This document shows positions 35,132 to 46,181 of a DNA stretch of 64,000 bases, piece by piece. The stretch is from Cunninghamia lanceolata (Eukaryota; Streptophyta; Pinopsida; Cupressales; Cupressaceae). The position numbers and the translations under genes are program-made. The DNA lies in NCBI GenBank assembly GCA_027924645.1, contig BSBN01000038.1, forward strand, positions 124,001-188,000. Direction: 5' to 3'. Numbering within the stretch: position 1 is the stretch's first letter; the number at the start of each line of letters is the position of its first letter. The notes under the pieces are model-generated. The model ran no database searches, was not told where the DNA came from, and saw only the letters and a program-made list of their open reading frames with translations.

Positions 35132-38100
35132 TTAGTTTAGAGAAGGAGGGGTAATAACCCCTAACTTCTCCTTGAGATACTCAAAAGTGTCCTTAAGCAG
35201 AGGCTTTGTCAAAATATCTGCAATCTGATTCTTTGTAGACACACATTCCATCTTTACTTCATTCTCTGTTACCTTTTCTCTTAGAAAGTGATACCTTATT
35301 GATATATGCTTTGTTCTTGAGTGCATCACTGGATTCTTTGAAATGTTTATAGCACTTGTATTGTCACAAAAGATTGAAATTGGTTCTCCATACACAACAC
35401 TTATATCCTTCAATGTTTGCTTCATCCATAGCACTTGAGTACAACAACATGCTGAAGTAATATATTCTACTTCTGCAGTAGACAAAGAAATTGAATCTTG
35501 CTTCTTACTTAACCATGAAACCAATTTGTTACCCAAGAAGAAAGCACCTCCACTTGTACTTTTTCTGTCATCAACATCTTCAACCCAATCTACATCTGTA
35601 TAAGCACTAAGAGTGAAGTCAATGTCTTTGGCATACCACAATCCATAGTCTGAAGTGCCTTTTAAATATCTCATGATCCTCTTAACTGCCAACACATGTG
35701 ACTCTCTAGGATCTTCTTGAAATCTTGCCACAAGAGTAACTGCATGCATTATGTCTGGTCTAGTATGGGTTAGATACAGTAGTCCTCCAATCATAGACCT
35801 ATACTTTTTATGGTTAGTCTTAGGTGATTCATCATCCTTTCTCAACTTGCAACCAGTTACCACAGGGGTACATACTAGCTTAGAATCCTCCATTCCAAAC
35901 TTCTTCAACAACTCTTTCACATACTTGGACTAAGAAATGAAAATTCCTTTTTTTGATTGAGTAATCTATAGTCCTAGAAAGAAATTCATTTCACCAAACA
36001 TAGACATCTCAAACTCCTTTTGAATTTTGTCTGCAAATTTCTTACACATACCTTCATTGCCTCCAAAGATAATATCATCAACAAAAACTACAACAATCAG
36101 AATTTGATCATCATTAATTTTGAAGTAGAGGTTATTGTCTGCAATACCTTTACTGAACCCTAATTGCAACAAATACTTATCCAACCTTGCATACCAGTCT
36201 CTAGGAGCTTGCTTTAGTCCATACAAGGCTTTCTTCAATCTGCACATCATGTCACCTTGGTCTGATGACTGAAATCCTTCCGGTTGTTCAATGTAAACCT
36301 CTTCTTCTAGCTCTCTATTCAAGAACGCAGACTTCACATCCATCTGGTACACTTTGAAAACTTTGTGTGTTGCAAATGCCAAAAACATTCTTATTGCTTC
36401 AATCCTTGCCACAAGAGCATAAGTCTCCTCAAAATCTATACCTTCAACTTGACAATATCCTTTGCATACTAGTCTTGCTTTGTTTCTTACTAATTCTCCA
36501 TTTTCATTCATCTTGTTTCTAAAAACCCATTTAGTTCCAATCACATTCTTATGAGTAGGTCTAGGGACCAATTCTCAAGTTTGATTCTTTTCTATATGCA
36601 CTAGCTCTTCTTCCATAGCTTTTACCCAACTTTCATCTTTATAGGCTTCACTTACAGTTTTAGGTTAAATCTTTGAAAGCAAATAGTAGTTCACTTATTC
36701 TTCTACAACTCTTTTCCTTGTCAATACCCCTTTGCTTTTGTCACCAATAATATGATCTTCAGAATGATTAATCCTTACATACCTGGGAGTCTTAACAACA
36801 CTTTCTGGAGATTTTTCTTCTTTAGCTTAACTATCTTGTTGTTCAACTTTTTCTTCATTTATTGTAGCAACAGGTTCATCTGATTCATAGCCACTCAAAT
36901 CTAATATTCTTTCCCTATCTTCATCAACCTTCACATTAGCACTCTCAATGATCTTTCTCAATCTTTTATTGTAGCGCCGGTAGGCCTTACTCTTAGTAGA
37001 GTATCCAAGAAAAATTCCTTCATCACACTTAGCATCAAACTTGCCTAACTCTTCCTCTCTTCTGATATAACAGTTGCTTCCAAAAACTTTGAAATATTTC
37101 ACTGTAGGAACTTTTCCATACCACAATTCATAAGGAGTTTTAGTACCATTACCTTTGACTTGAACTTTGTTTTGAATGTAGACATCAGTATGTATAGCTT
37201 CTCTCCAATACACTTCCAATAGGTTTGCCTCCTTTGTCATTAACCTAGCAGCCTCTTGAACTATCCCATTCTTTCTTTCAACAACTCCATTCTACTGAAG
37301 AGTCCTAGGAATAGACAACTGTCTCTTTATCCCATGTTCTTCACAGAAAAATATTGAATTCATTTGATGTAAACTCACCTCCTCTATCAGATCTTAAGCA
37401 TTTGATCCTCAAATCTAACTCATTCTCAACCATCGCCTTGAAAGCTTTGAATTTGTCTAGGGTTTATGATTTATCTTTTAAAAAATTGACCCAAGTCATT
37501 CTAGAATAATCATCAATAAGTAACATAAAGTACCTGTCTCCTTGAAAACTTATTGTTCTTGTAGGACCACACAAATTTGTATGCACCAACTCAAGCAATC
37601 CAGCAGAAAATTATTCTTTACTCTGAAAACTTGTCCTTGTCTATTTCCCCAATTGACATTCCCTGCAAATAGTATTAGCAGGATTCACAAGCTTAGATAA
37701 ATCTCTCACATCTTGTACTAAACTTATCTTCACCAAGTTGTCAAAATTGATATGACACATCCTTCTATGCCACAACCAACTCTCATTTGTCTGAACCAAC
37801 AAAGAATAATAATTAGTTCCTCTCAAGTGATAAACATTACCTCTAGTCTTCTAACCAATAGCAATCACTGTTCCAAAGCTTTCCATGATCTTGCATCCAT
37901 TATCCTTGAATCTTAGATCATACCCTTTGTCACACATCTAACCAACACTTAAAAGATTATGCTTTAAACCCTTCACATATAGAACACAATTTGTATTGTG
38001 CTTTCCATCAAAATAAATAGATCCTCTTCCACAGAGCTTACTAGTTGCATTATCTCCAAACCTAACCAGTCCTCCATCATACTTTTCCAAACTTACAAAC

Positions 38101-39209
38101 TTACTTTTATGACCGGTCATGTTATGTGAACATCCACTGTCAATAATCCATTCATCCTTATCTTTCTCAACCTGGCAAACAAACAAAGCACTTTCTTCCA
38201 CTAGTTTTTCTTCCTTCACATAGCTAGCAGGATTAGTAGACACAGGTTCTTCCTTGATAGCAATAAACAAGCAGTCATTTGCACTAGTATCATCAGACTC
38301 ATCATCTATTACACCATCATCATCATCCTCTCTAACATAATAGTATTTCTTTATGATCCTAGGTCTACTTTCAAATTTCTTCCCAACTTTCTCGATTCTC
38401 TTCGGACACCTAGAGGCATAGTGACCAATCTTACCACAAGTAAAGCATTTGAATGGTAATTTACCTTTGAACTTACCAGTACCTCTTTGCATTTTATCCA
38501 CAAAGTTGGCTTCAATCTCATCAAGTTCATTATCTAATTCCACAGCATACTTCTCAGATCTTGAAGTCTTCTCTGAAGTGTTGGCTTTGAAAGCCATCTC
38601 AGTCTTCGGCAAAGCATCACCAAACTCTCTCATCTCAAAAGTAGCAAACTTTCCAAGTAGTTGATCCTTTGTTATCTTCTTCACACTCATAAGTTCTTCA
38701 ACTGCACACACCTTGTGACTATAAGATTTAGGCAATGACCTAAGAATATTCAATACAACCTCATTCTCATCAATAGTTCCTCCAAGACCTTTGATTCCAT
38801 TAACAATTTCATCAACTTTTTACATGTATATTGTTATGTTTTCATCATCACTCATCTTCAGGGCTTCATACCTCACCTCTAGGTTCTGTAATTTGGCATT
38901 CTTTACAGAATCATCTCCTTCATATAAATTTTTCAACTTGTCCTAGATCTCATGAGCAGTTTCCAGATCCATAACTTTCACTAACTCAGTGTTAGATAAA
39001 GCATTTAATAGAGCATCTCTATCCTTTCCATTTAACTCATACTGTTTGACTTCATCTTCAAATGATGGACCATTTGGAGGAATGGTATACTTTGTATCTG
39101 CCATCTTCCAAACACTATAACCAAGAGAAATGAGATGAATTTTCATTCGTACCTTCTAGAAAGCATTGTCCATTCCATCAAACTACGAAGTATCCTTCCT
39201 ATGTGCCAT
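35132..39209 (-). pseudogene. copia gag-pol polyprotein, nonsense-ridden
   Basis: ATG at 39,209 starts the gag. Domain order: gag N-terminus (IHLISLGYSVWKMADTK); zinc knuckle CFTCGKIGHYASRC; protease WIIDSGCSHNMTG; GAG-pre-integrase WLWHRRMCHINFDNLVK; integrase core (DDYSRMTW, LRSDRGGEF) with the first catalytic Asp changed to Asn in VHTNLCGP; RT from [18 protein letters not shown] through [12 protein letters not shown] and the catalytic [11 protein letters not shown]; RNase H with DWVEDVDDRKSTSGG and SLSTAEVEYI; end at 35,132. The first three domains share one frame and integrase C-terminus to RNase H another, so one frameshift lies between 37,641 and 37,240. Stops at 39,185, 39,158, 38,945, 36,577, 35,968 and 35,932 (among others) replace Trp or Gln codons. 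No autonomous product expected. Confidence 0.9.
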
Positions 39210-39250
39210 CCCGGATCTACCTCAAGCTGTTAAGCTTTCTTCCAAGGAAC

Positions 39251-39268
39251 CCTCGCTCTGATACTAAT
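39251..39268 (-). promoter_or_regulatory. copia primer-binding site (initiator-Met tRNA type)
   Basis: Immediately inside the 5' LTR on the minus strand: ATTAGTATCAGAGCGAGG, close to the plant consensus TGGTATCAGAGC. Confidence 0.8.
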
Positions 39269-40634
39269 TGTTGAAATGCACAAGACAACTAAGAGGGGGG
39301 TGAATCAATTATAACCAAAACTTAAATCCTTATAAGCATCAACTCATCAACCACTTAATCATTGTTATTATGATTTAACCATGAAAGCATGAAATCATAA
39401 ACTTAAGCACATTCACACATGAGACACTAGATTTTTACATGGAAAACCCAATGAGGGAAAAACCACAGTGAGGATTAACTCACAACATAAAAGATATATC
39501 AAAATTTACAACAAGGCTCACTGCCTTAGGGATCATTGACCAAAATGCTCACTGCAAAAGGAAGAGGCTCACTGCCAAAGTTTGGCTCACTAGCAAGTTG
39601 GTGAACTGAGATAGTATCATCTACACCATGCCAGGGTTCAGTTCCATTGAAGCACATTGATTCTTCTTTTTTGCCTTATTTACATAAACACACTTATCAT
39701 CGCATCTTCACATAATCTATATTTTTTCATGACTTCATTACATGTATTTATATAATTCATTAACCTTGGAATGTACATCAAGGTCGACATTACAATTATC
39801 AACCATTAGAACAATCTCTAAGGTCGGCATACATACATACATTAGAATAGGTTTGGACCTAAATAGATTTGTGGAGGAAAATAATGAATGTAAACCACAC
39901 CACACCTTAGTAGGGGCTCAAATGCAATCTTCCATGCAACAACACGCTTTCACAAACTCCAAAGCATAACCGCAGGTAGTGAAAACAGCCAGGTCAGCCA
40001 AAACTGGTGTTAACACTAAGACCTTTATGAACACGCTTCAACCACGATCTAAATTACACTTTGTGGACCAATCAAAAGGTAGGAACATGATCTAGAGACA
40101 TCCACAAGCATGTTACAATCACCAAGAACTTCCGCATAACCTCTAATCACTCTATCAGAAGATTCTTTAAACTGAACCACTTAAACATTACTGTCAACCT
40201 CTGTCACAAAGAAAAGATTACTTGTAGAGCACCAAATCACGAACCATTTCAACTGAAGACACATAACATCATTTCAAACTTAATTCTAGAACTGCAGAGT
40301 GTAAAACTTAAATGCGGAGAGATGAGAAGTAGAATACATTCTCCATGTCACCATTGAATACTCAGAAAAAAAGTTTTTACTTCGGTGAATAGAACTCACT
40401 CAAATCTTCACACTGGAGGCTCAAACTTGAGATTTAGCAACTACAGGCATCCCTTAACATAACTTTCAAACCACATACAAAGATATTCAATCTATAGGAT
40501 ATTCAGAGCAAAACACTGCACTGTTCTGGTAGATAGAACAATTCTGCAATTGCACTAACTTCTCAAACACTTCCTTAGATGCTGACCTTAGGTGTTGATA
40601 TCAATGACAACACTTACTACTCATACTTGCAACA
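39269..40634 (-). repeat. copia 5' LTR (right), 1,366 bp
   Basis: On the plus strand begins TGTTGAAATGCACAAGAC and ends CATACTTGCAACA followed by the GAAGC target duplication. Confidence 0.9.
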
Positions 40635-40639
40635 GAAGC

Positions 40640-41140
40640 AACTGTTGAAATCAATTGTTGTCTCGTTGATGGCCTTTTTTTATGGTTGTGAGTTCATGAA
40701 TGGTAAACTTGGGATCAATCCTATCCCCATACTTCACTCCAAACACTCTCATGAACTCCTCCCAAGAATCAATGCTATTATTAGGGAGAGCCTTATACCA
40801 TTCTTTGGCACTTTCTTCTAATGAGTGCACAAATAACTTCATCATCACATCTTCGTCTTCAATCTCATACGCATCAGTGACATTAATAAAATGTCTCAAA
40901 TGTTCCTCACCAGTGACAACATTATTGCCTTGAAATTTAGGAATCTTTCCTCTAATCTTAGTTGGAATGGGATTAAGAAAATAGGGTATGCCAATGAAAT
41001 CAAGTTGCTTATACCTCTCAACTCCAAGTGGTTGCCTTTGTGTTATAAATCTTTGTGCTTATCTTCATTGTGCATGCCCAACATGCTTGTTGGTATGTGG
41101 TGATTGATCATGTAAATATTGTACACTTGTAACACATCCT
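40640..41140 (-). pseudogene. gypsy gag core
   Basis: Minus-strand reading: RYKQLDFIGIPYFLN, IRGKIPKFQGNNVVTGEE, HLRHFINVTDAYEIEDED, VMMKLFVHSLEESAKEWYKA, SWEEFMRVFGVKYG, FTIHELTTIKK. This is the canonical retrotransposon gag domain of plant gypsy elements. It is cut at about 40,639 by the copia element, and reading resumes at 33,328. Confidence 0.8.
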
Positions 41141-41513
41141 TGCCAGGGTTCAGGGTTGGTAGTTAATTTTTTTCCCCTTTTTTGCACATTTGGGGTTGGT
41201 AGTTAATTTTTGTTAACAGACAAATGAAAAATGACTTTGTAAAAACCCTAATTCTAGAAGCTTCCAAAAGCTTTTTATAAGCGGCTAGGATGTACATGTT
41301 ACGGATATGTATTCGCAAGATTGTAATATGTTTTACACTGGATAATAAAATCATTGGATGGTTGAGTTTCTGTGGATGTAGCCTATATTGGGTGAACCAT
41401 GTTAAAACTTCTACGTTGATCTCTTTTGTGTTATTTTTCATTGTTATATTTGGTTTATTTAATCTGCATATAATTGTTAATGTTTATTGCTCTGATTTGC
41501 CTGAACCCTAACA
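41141..41513. mobile_element. 373-bp LTR-like insertion in gypsy gag
   Basis: Ends are TG...CA with inverted termini: TGCCAGGGTTCAGG on the left and the complement of TGTTAGGGTTCAGG on the right. Flanking 5-mers ATCCT and ATGCT form a one-mismatch target duplication. A TATAAA (minus strand, TTATAAAAAGC, near 41,275) is present. It separates the Gln-rich gag N-terminus from the gag core. Probably a solo LTR or TRIM. Family unknown. Confidence 0.65.
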
Positions 41514-42140
41514 ATGCTAAATGTTGTCATGCTACTGGTTTACTTGATTTTGTGGTGGTTGAATATTGATATTGTGAGCAGGGGCTTGATTTTCGTCCTG
41601 CTGTCCCATTTGACATTGTTGTTGTTGTCTCTGGTTATTTTGTTGATTGTATTACAGTTAATGTGCACACTACTTCTGTGCATTCTAATTTAAGCTATAC
41701 TGGGCAAGTTGAGCTTCCTGCTGCTCAAGTAAAGCCTGCACTTCCCTTTGTCTATTTTTTAGATGATCAAGAAGATCCAATTCATCTTGGATCCTTCGTT
41801 CCCTTTCTTCATCATTATCAGGTTGTTGCTGCTAATCATCCTCATTAGGGATAGTGTCATGCTGAATTCCAAGTGACCTTGTGGGAGAATCAGGATGCCT
41901 ATCATCGTGACATATCTCTTCATTATCACTGGGCATCCCAATTGTTCTCAAATACAAATCATGCAATCTATCTTTACTTCCTCTACCAATAATATTCTCA
42001 TTTCTTCTAACATTATACTCATTCTTATTCATCCTTTTGTTTGTTCTAAGCATGTTATTAGCAGAGTTCTCATAAGTATAGTTGTATTGGCCTCTGAGAT
42101 CAACAAATATGTTGCCTTGGGTATCTCTTGCATGTACCAC
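41514..42140 (-). pseudogene. gypsy gag N-terminus, Gln-rich coiled coil
   Basis: ATG at 42,140 begins VHARDTQGNIFVDLRGQY; the frame stops near 41,832 and continues with DEERERRIQDELDLLDHLK and REVQALLEQQEAQLAQYS, a heptad-like coiled coil, then a Gln/Asn-rich tract to the 373-bp insertion. This is typical of long gypsy gag N-termini. Several stops. Confidence 0.6.
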
Positions 42141-42164
42141 ATCAGATCTCCTTACCCTATACCT

Positions 42165-43060
42165 TGTTACATCCCCAAACTACAAACTAGATTTAATCAA
42201 TAACTTGACATGGTAATCAGGAGAATTAGTCTTAGTTAATTGATTTGATATTGTGGAAATATCTAATTTAACTTTTGATTATGAAGTAGAAACAAATGTT
42301 AAATAGTTTTAAATGATTCTCGATTATGAGATTTGATAATGATGCACTGATTGTAATCTTGTGGTCCTGAGTGTGACAAGAGAAATGAACATCCTTTGAA
42401 GAAGGAAGGAGAGTATCATCCTGGAGGAAGGTGTTAGACATTGTGAAAATATAAGTTGATTAGCCATCTGAGTCATCGACTCCTATGTCCTTCTTAACCA
42501 TTCGTAAGTTGACACATGCCATGTCTCTTGTCTTTGGATTTCTATGTTCTTGGTATATTATGTGGTCGATGTAGTTGTCTTGACATGTCGTGATGGCCAA
42601 ATAATGTTTTGGGGAAAATCATCCCTAGCCGAGAGATAATAATATTTTGAGACAAAGAGGTCTCTCTTATTTATCATTCTCGGAGTCATTATGTTATTCC
42701 TAGTCTTTCGACTAATGAAATAGTCAATTTTAGGAGAGTATCACTCGACCCCGATAATCGACATAAATATTGTAAATTCTTTTATGTATTCTAAACCTTG
42801 TGATAATCCTTATCAAGGATAAAACCCTTTAATTGATTATTACCCTTATGATAATATTGTTATTATCTTATTTTGATAAGTTTTGCTGGTTGAATATTAT
42901 TAGTGGTTAGTCGATCTCGAAGGTGGATGGGAGATTCGAGCTCAACCATCCCATATTATGCTGGGATCAGGCCACCTTTTTAGGGGCACTACCGAGTGTG
43001 GGTAGTTGCTAGCCTTTATCGACATGGGGAGAAATTAGTTATCTGATATTCTTTGTCTTA
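42165..43060 (-). repeat. Probable 5' LTR of the gypsy element
   Basis: The minus-strand leader abuts GGGGATGTAACA (plus TGTTACATCCCC at 42,165), a common plant LTR terminus. The region contains no coding. A phrase GGGATCAGGCCACC...ACTACCGAGTGTGG near 42,965 resembles GGATCACTTCTAG...GTGCGGGGGACCG at 31,490. The right end is not defined. Confidence 0.4.
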
Positions 43061-43307
43061 AATCTAGTCTCTCATCATCGAAGAAATGGAGAGAAAAGAA
43101 CAGAGACTGTGGGGAAAAGAAGGAAAAACGGAGGTTGAGGTTGGCTTTCTGGGAAGCTTCGAGTGATATATCTATTCGAGGAATAATAGTGTTAAATCAA
43201 ATCACGAAGCAATGGAAGGAATCATAGAATTAGTTTGCATTCGACCTTTTGCTCATCTTAGGTATCTTAGATTCATGAAGTCTTTGATATTTAATGGAAT
43301 AATGAGG

Positions 43308-43664
43308 CACGCGATCCCAAATGATCCTTACCAAATTCTACTTTGTAAGGAATCTATAAGAATGCTACAGAGGGTTAGCTCAAACAGTCTCAAGTCATTT
43401 AGGAAACGCAGAACTAGAAGAAGAATAGTCATGCTTTTTGCCATATTCTGAGGATGGCAAACCAATTATTGGGAAGATTCCTGATATGGTTGGTGTTTAT
43501 GTAGCTACAAGCCATAGCTGCTAGGACATATTGAATGCACCTTCTACTGGAGAATCATTGATTGAATTTATCATCAATGGACAAGCAAAAAGTGTAGATT
43601 TAAAGCCCTTTGATCCTACTAGATTCAAGAAAGCATCCAAAAAGATTTATGTCTTTTAGCTCTC
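43308..43664 (+). pseudogene. FAD-dependent oxidoreductase (TDA3/DAO-like) C-terminal fragment
   Basis: Frame 1 reads AIPNDPYQILLCKESIRMLQ with RVSSN; a one-base shift near 43,390 leads to SHLGNAELEEE, a TAG, SCFLPYSEDGKPIIGKIP, VGVYVATSHSC, a TAG, then ILNAPSTGESLIEFIINGQA and DLKPFDPTRFKK. Plant and fungal DAO-family oxidoreductases of the TDA3 type have this C-terminus (the GK.P...YVATGHSCWGI..AP.TG.....L..DG segment binds FAD and closes the domain). About 115 residues of a ~400-residue protein are left, with two stops that replace Gln and Trp codons. It could be a fragment captured by the neighbouring retroelement or a relic of a local gene. Confidence 0.7.
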
Positions 43665-44435
43665 ATACGATGCTTGTGCACTTTAGCTCTCACTTTTCAA
43701 TAGTATAGTGGTTGATCCCCAAATTAGTGCACTGTGTTTAGCTAGCTCCACAAATATTGTTGGTGAGACAACCCAAAAGTGCATGTTGAACCTTTATAGT
43801 TTTGTATAGTCTATTTTTTTATTCCTCAAAAAGAAACAAATGTAATTCTAGACTTGTTTGTTGTACAAAAATAAACATTTTTAACCAGTCAATTGTTTCT
43901 CAGATGATGGATCTTTCCTGTCATTGATATATGTTCAAACTATTTACTTTATACTTACAGGATAATTTGTCGTTCATTATGTAAAGTTTAGATTATATTG
44001 TAGGTCAGAGGGGCCTTCTCGTGCAAGTTGATGATGACACGACACATTGCTAGAAACAAGTCTTCATGTCCCATCAATGGGATGCCTGACCTAGCTCCTT
44101 AAAATAATTCTTCAGGATTCTGATTAATATTCAGTATGTGTTGTTTATGCACGGTATGCAGATAGAAATGTTATAAGCTTTTTATACTATGTAGGGTATG
44201 CAGTTAGAAATGCTATAAAATTCATGGAAAATACCACGAGAAATAGTGCTTTAATGGGTGTGCATCTTTCTTCAAAGTTATGCTTGGAGATTTTGCAAAT
44301 AAACTAGTAACTTCTATACTATACAATCTTTTCCATGTTTTAATGTCACGTACACTGTTTAGAGTTTGTGAAAACAAACTATGTAATGTGTTTATTGCAT
44401 CACATTTCTAGTGACTCTTTGATATTTGTTATGCT
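43665..44435. other. Non-coding after the oxidoreductase fragment
   Basis: AT-rich. Contains a short exon-like reading after TTGTAG at about 44,003 (GQRGLLVQVDDDTTHC) that I cannot assign. No other coding evidence. Confidence 0.3.
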
Positions 44436-44439
44436 TCAA

Positions 44440-45174
44440 GGCAAAAGAAATCATTCAATCTAATGCTTGTTTATGAAATCTTTAAATTTAAAAATGTTAC
44501 AATTGGATGCTTTTGTTGAATAATGAAGTGGGTACTATAATTTTTATGAAAACCTTCATTGGATTTTCGTGTGGAATGGATTGCTTGCTATAGATTTTTT
44601 CCATTTGAAGGTGGAATTTGCACTCAGTGGATATTTTGTCTATCAGTTTCAAACAGTAAAAAAAATGATGCAAATTAGATTATTTTGTTCAATAATGAAG
44701 TGGGCTCTTAAATTTTACAATTGATTTTTAGAAATTTGACATTTGAAGATGAAACTTTGTGTTAACTAGTGTGGGAATTTGTAATTTTATAGATGCATAT
44801 GTTGAAATTTGCGATTGGTGGATGATAATTTTTTGATATTTAGTTTTTAAATCCTAAAGCATTCTTGCAATTAGATGATGATGTGTAATGTTATACAAAT
44901 GAATGTGGTGGATTTAAATTTTGGATGAGACGTTTGCTCTAGATATTTTTTTACATTTCAAGATAAAAAAATCTTCTAATGTAGATTCAAAACCATAAAA
45001 AAGTTCTTGCAAATAGATGATTCCGTTGAGTAATAGAGTTAGCTGCATGATTTTAGAGAGGCTACATTGGATTTTATTGTGGTTTTCTTTTTAAGCTTAT
45101 TTTAATTTTTTGATGAAAATTGTTCTACACATTTTGGGTTATGTTTTTCAAATGTTAAAACTATTGCAAATAAA
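44440..45174. repeat. Degenerate satellite, left part
   Basis: Irregular units of about 145-195 bp with TTGCAAATAGATGATT, TTGTTCAATAATGAAGTGGG, ACATTTCAAGATGAAA and AAATCC phrases (CAATAATG-type cores near 44,518, 44,690, 44,884 and 45,028). Related sequence resumes at 48,051 after the inserted element. Confidence 0.7.
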
Positions 45175-46129
45175 GGTAAGTGCACAAAGATGAGGGACCA
45201 AAATAGGGTCTTAAGATCCCACTTTTTTTTTAAATCAAGAAACATTAATGTTGGATGAGAAATTGAAGATAGCTACACTCAAAATTTGAAGATGGAACAA
45301 AAAAAAGAGTTGTAGTGCTCCGAATCTAGTTTCTAAACTACTAGTTTTTTTCCAAAAATGGTTGAGATTAAGGGTTCAAAAAGGGGGGAGTACACAAATT
45401 GGTCCTATTTTTCTCAAAAAAACATAACATAGCGTCTGGTGTGCTCCCCCTAAAATGTTAAATTTTTTTTAGTATTTCAATAATTGCTCCAGTGAGAAAT
45501 TAGCTAACACCATGTAGTTTATCCCTGATTTTTCTGATAATTTTTTCATGAATAATTGATTTTTTAGTAATTTTTAAAGTGGATGCATCCTAAAAAATAG
45601 AAATTTGAGCATGCTCCCCCCTAAAATGTTTGAAAACTAATCAAAAATCAAAAAAAAAATTGAATACGTGTAGAATGGAGTCTAGTTTCTAAAAATGTAA
45701 CTTATTTCAAATTTTGATGAATGGTTAAAAAATAAAGTCAAAAATACTAGACATTAGTTTTTGACAAAAAAATGGACACACTAACAAAAGAAATTCAAGA
45801 TAAAACCCTTAATGTACTCAAAATGTGAAAAGAAATTATATGGTTAGATAGCTAACAGAGAGATTAAGATTATGGTGGTATTTTTTTGAGTTTTCATCAA
45901 AATAAGTGCAAACCTCATGGGGAGCACACTCCAGATTATGTGGTTTTTGCTACAATCTGGAAAAAACACATCTTTAGACATCCTAAACATAGTCCAAGAC
46001 TTTGGGTTGGAATCCCAAGAAAAATCCAATCCTTAGGCTTTGAAATAACTGAGGCAACACATAACATGAGTGCATTATAACGCGCTCACGTTTTGTGCAT
46101 TCACATAATGCGAGCATGTTTAACAAAAT

Positions 46130-46181
<52 letters not shown>

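Larger units (their letters stand above)
33334..40634 (-). mobile_element. Ty1/copia LTR retrotransposon, full length, inactive (Sirevirus-like)
   Basis: Two LTRs (33,334-34,712 and 39,269-40,634) flank a minus-strand gag-pol. A perfect 5-bp target duplication GAAGC lies at 33,329-33,333 and 40,635-40,639, inside the gag of the gypsy element, whose reading resumes on both sides. The primer-binding site next to the 5' (right-hand) LTR reads TATCAGAGCGAGG (39,251-39,268, minus), matching the initiator-Met-tRNA type, and a polypurine tract AAAGGGGGAGA adjoins the other LTR (34,714-34,725). LTR ends are TG...CA, with TG mutated to TA in the left copy. Pol protein style and the AACTAAGAGGGGGGTGAATC phrase of the LTR resemble the SIRE group. 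Confidence 0.92.
27010..42164 (-). mobile_element. Ty3/gypsy retrotransposon, degenerate, interrupted by nested insertions
   Basis: Minus-strand order: gag N-terminus (42,140 down), gag core, gag C-terminal region, protease, RNase H, linker, start of reverse transcriptase. A PR-RNase H-RT order is one I recall from a group of plant Tat-lineage gypsy polyproteins with an extra RNase H. The element is cut by the copia element at 33,334-40,634, the 373-bp insertion at 41,141-41,513 and a block at about 28,687-31,750. It is truncated after the first ~90 residues of RT. Its 5' LTR probably begins at 42,165 going right (TGTTACATCC on the plus strand). No 3' LTR seen. Confidence 0.75.

Noticed and set aside
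45844..46080. Small overlapping frames at 45.85-46.08 kb
   Set aside because: Both strands are open for about 60 codons without recognisable residues, inside a non-autonomous TIR element.
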